Below, one piece after another: positions 13,527 to 13,860 of a stretch of DNA of 13,860 bases. Origin of the DNA: DATJJW01 sp035491935 (GTDB lineage: Bacteria > Pseudomonadota > Alphaproteobacteria > ATCC43930 > CGMCC-115725); contig DATJJW010000148.1 of NCBI GenBank assembly GCA_035491935.1, forward strand, positions 1 to 13,860, given 5' to 3'. The position numbers and the translations under genes were made by a program. Position 1 is the stretch's first letter. Each line of letters starts with the position of its first letter. Below the pieces are notes generated by a model, which ran no database searches, was not told where the DNA came from, and saw only the letters and a program-made list of their open reading frames with translations.

Positions 13527-13860
13527 ATGAGGAATTTCCGCACTCCGCTCCTGGCCCTGGCCCTGTTGGGTTCCGTGGCCATCAGCCCGGCTATGGCGGC
13601 ACCGCCCTCGCCCGATCAGCTTGTCGGCCCGGTCGCGGCCTATAAGGTCTATGTGACCAAGGAAGTCGACACGCTCGTCGCGCAGACCAAGGTCTTCGCC
13701 GCCGCCGTCAAGGCCGGCGACCTGGCCAAGGCCAAGAAGCTCTATGCGCCGACCCGCGTGCATTACGAACGTATCGAGCCGATCGCCGAGCTGTTCAGCG
13801 ACATCGACAACAATGTCGATTCCCGCGCCGACGACCATCAGAAGAAGGAGCAGGACCCGG
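13527..13860 (+). CDS. EfeM-like imelysin-domain protein, 5' part (cut by window edge)
   Basis: The first 111 residues of a second EfeO-family protein. A signal peptide (MRNFRTPLLALALLGSVAIS, cleavage likely after AMA at about residue 24) leads directly into the imelysin/M75 domain, with no cupredoxin domain between. This is the EfeM or C-EfeO form. HYERIEP (79-85) and SDIDNNVDSRADDHQKKEQD (91-110) are seen; the GxHxxE motif lies beyond the window. From residue 32 onward it differs from EfeO (129-208) at only four positions. The ATG at 13527 is preceded by GGGGGA with an 11-base spacer, slightly long. It lies 31 bases after the efeB stop, so it is probably in the same operon. It likely supplies a second periplasmic iron-handling partner. 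The name efeM is by domain content, not experiment. Confidence 0.85.
   Translation, partial: MRNFRTPLLALALLGSVAISPAMAAPPSPDQLVGPVAAYKVYVTKEVDTLVAQTKVFAAAVKAGDLAKAKKLYAPTRVHYERIEPIAELFSDIDNNVDSRADDHQKKEQDP
13665..13860 (+). repeat. 196-bp near-identical direct repeat, copy in the EfeM-like gene
   Basis: Partner of 11447-11642, at an offset of 2218 bases. It matches at 193 of 196 positions up to the window edge. The signal-peptide part of the gene is unrelated to efeO, so the copy is confined to the imelysin domain as far as can be seen. Confidence 0.9.

Noticed and set aside
1..13860. Defence island, CRISPR, toxin-antitoxin pair, phage or integrative element
   Set aside because: No repeats with regular spacers, no integrase, transposase, nuclease or toxin family, and no tRNA attachment site; the genes are housekeeping, transport and iron-uptake types.

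Overview
The window is GC-rich bacterial chromosomal DNA with strong third-position G/C bias. Gene content points to a free-living alphaproteobacterium, possibly of the Rhodospirillales type, but this is an inference from protein style, codon use and repeat style; there is no rRNA marker. Fourteen protein genes are supported. Two are cut by the window edges: acnA at the left and an EfeM-like gene at the right. No tRNA, rRNA, CRISPR array, intact insertion sequence or phage gene was seen.

Layout. (1) 1-658, minus: N-terminal half of aconitase A. (2) 659-973: non-coding, with two clean dyads. (3) 974-1828, plus: FadR-type GntR regulator with part of its usual metal site missing. (4) 1904-2674, plus: arylamine N-acetyltransferase with an intact Cys-His-Asp triad. 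(5) 2690-3700, minus, and 3803-4654, plus: an SBF/YfeH-like membrane transporter divergent from a LysR regulator, with a dyad and a promoter-like element between them. (6) 4779-8123, plus: a MarR-EmrA-EmrB drug-efflux operon. A near-perfect 28-bp palindrome containing TATAAT lies before marR, and an inverted pair of dispersed-repeat copies lies between emrA and emrB. (7) 8124-8348: a stretch holding what may be a decayed gene fragment. (8) 8349-8690 and 8767-9825, minus: a small thioredoxin-like [2Fe-2S] ferredoxin and a secreted tetratricopeptide-repeat protein. (9) 10020 to the right end, plus: an iron-uptake cluster efeU-efeO-efeB followed by a second imelysin-domain gene (EfeM-like) without the cupredoxin domain.

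How the genes work together. EfeUOB is a known ferrous/ferric iron uptake system. EfeU is the Ftr1-type permease, EfeO the periplasmic cupredoxin-imelysin protein, and EfeB a Tat-exported DyP haem peroxidase. A promoter-like pair and a Fur-style 7-1-7 dyad precede efeU, consistent with iron control. The extra EfeM-like gene carries a 196-bp stretch that differs from efeO at only 3 positions, so it arose by recent duplication or has been homogenised by gene conversion. MarR-EmrAB forms a standard self-regulated multidrug-efflux unit.

All the systems here are of known types. The least expected signals are the efeO/efeM sequence homogenisation, the repeat pair inside the emrAB operon, the marR operator palindrome and the atypical FCD domain. 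I did not find a convincing, wholly undescribed system.
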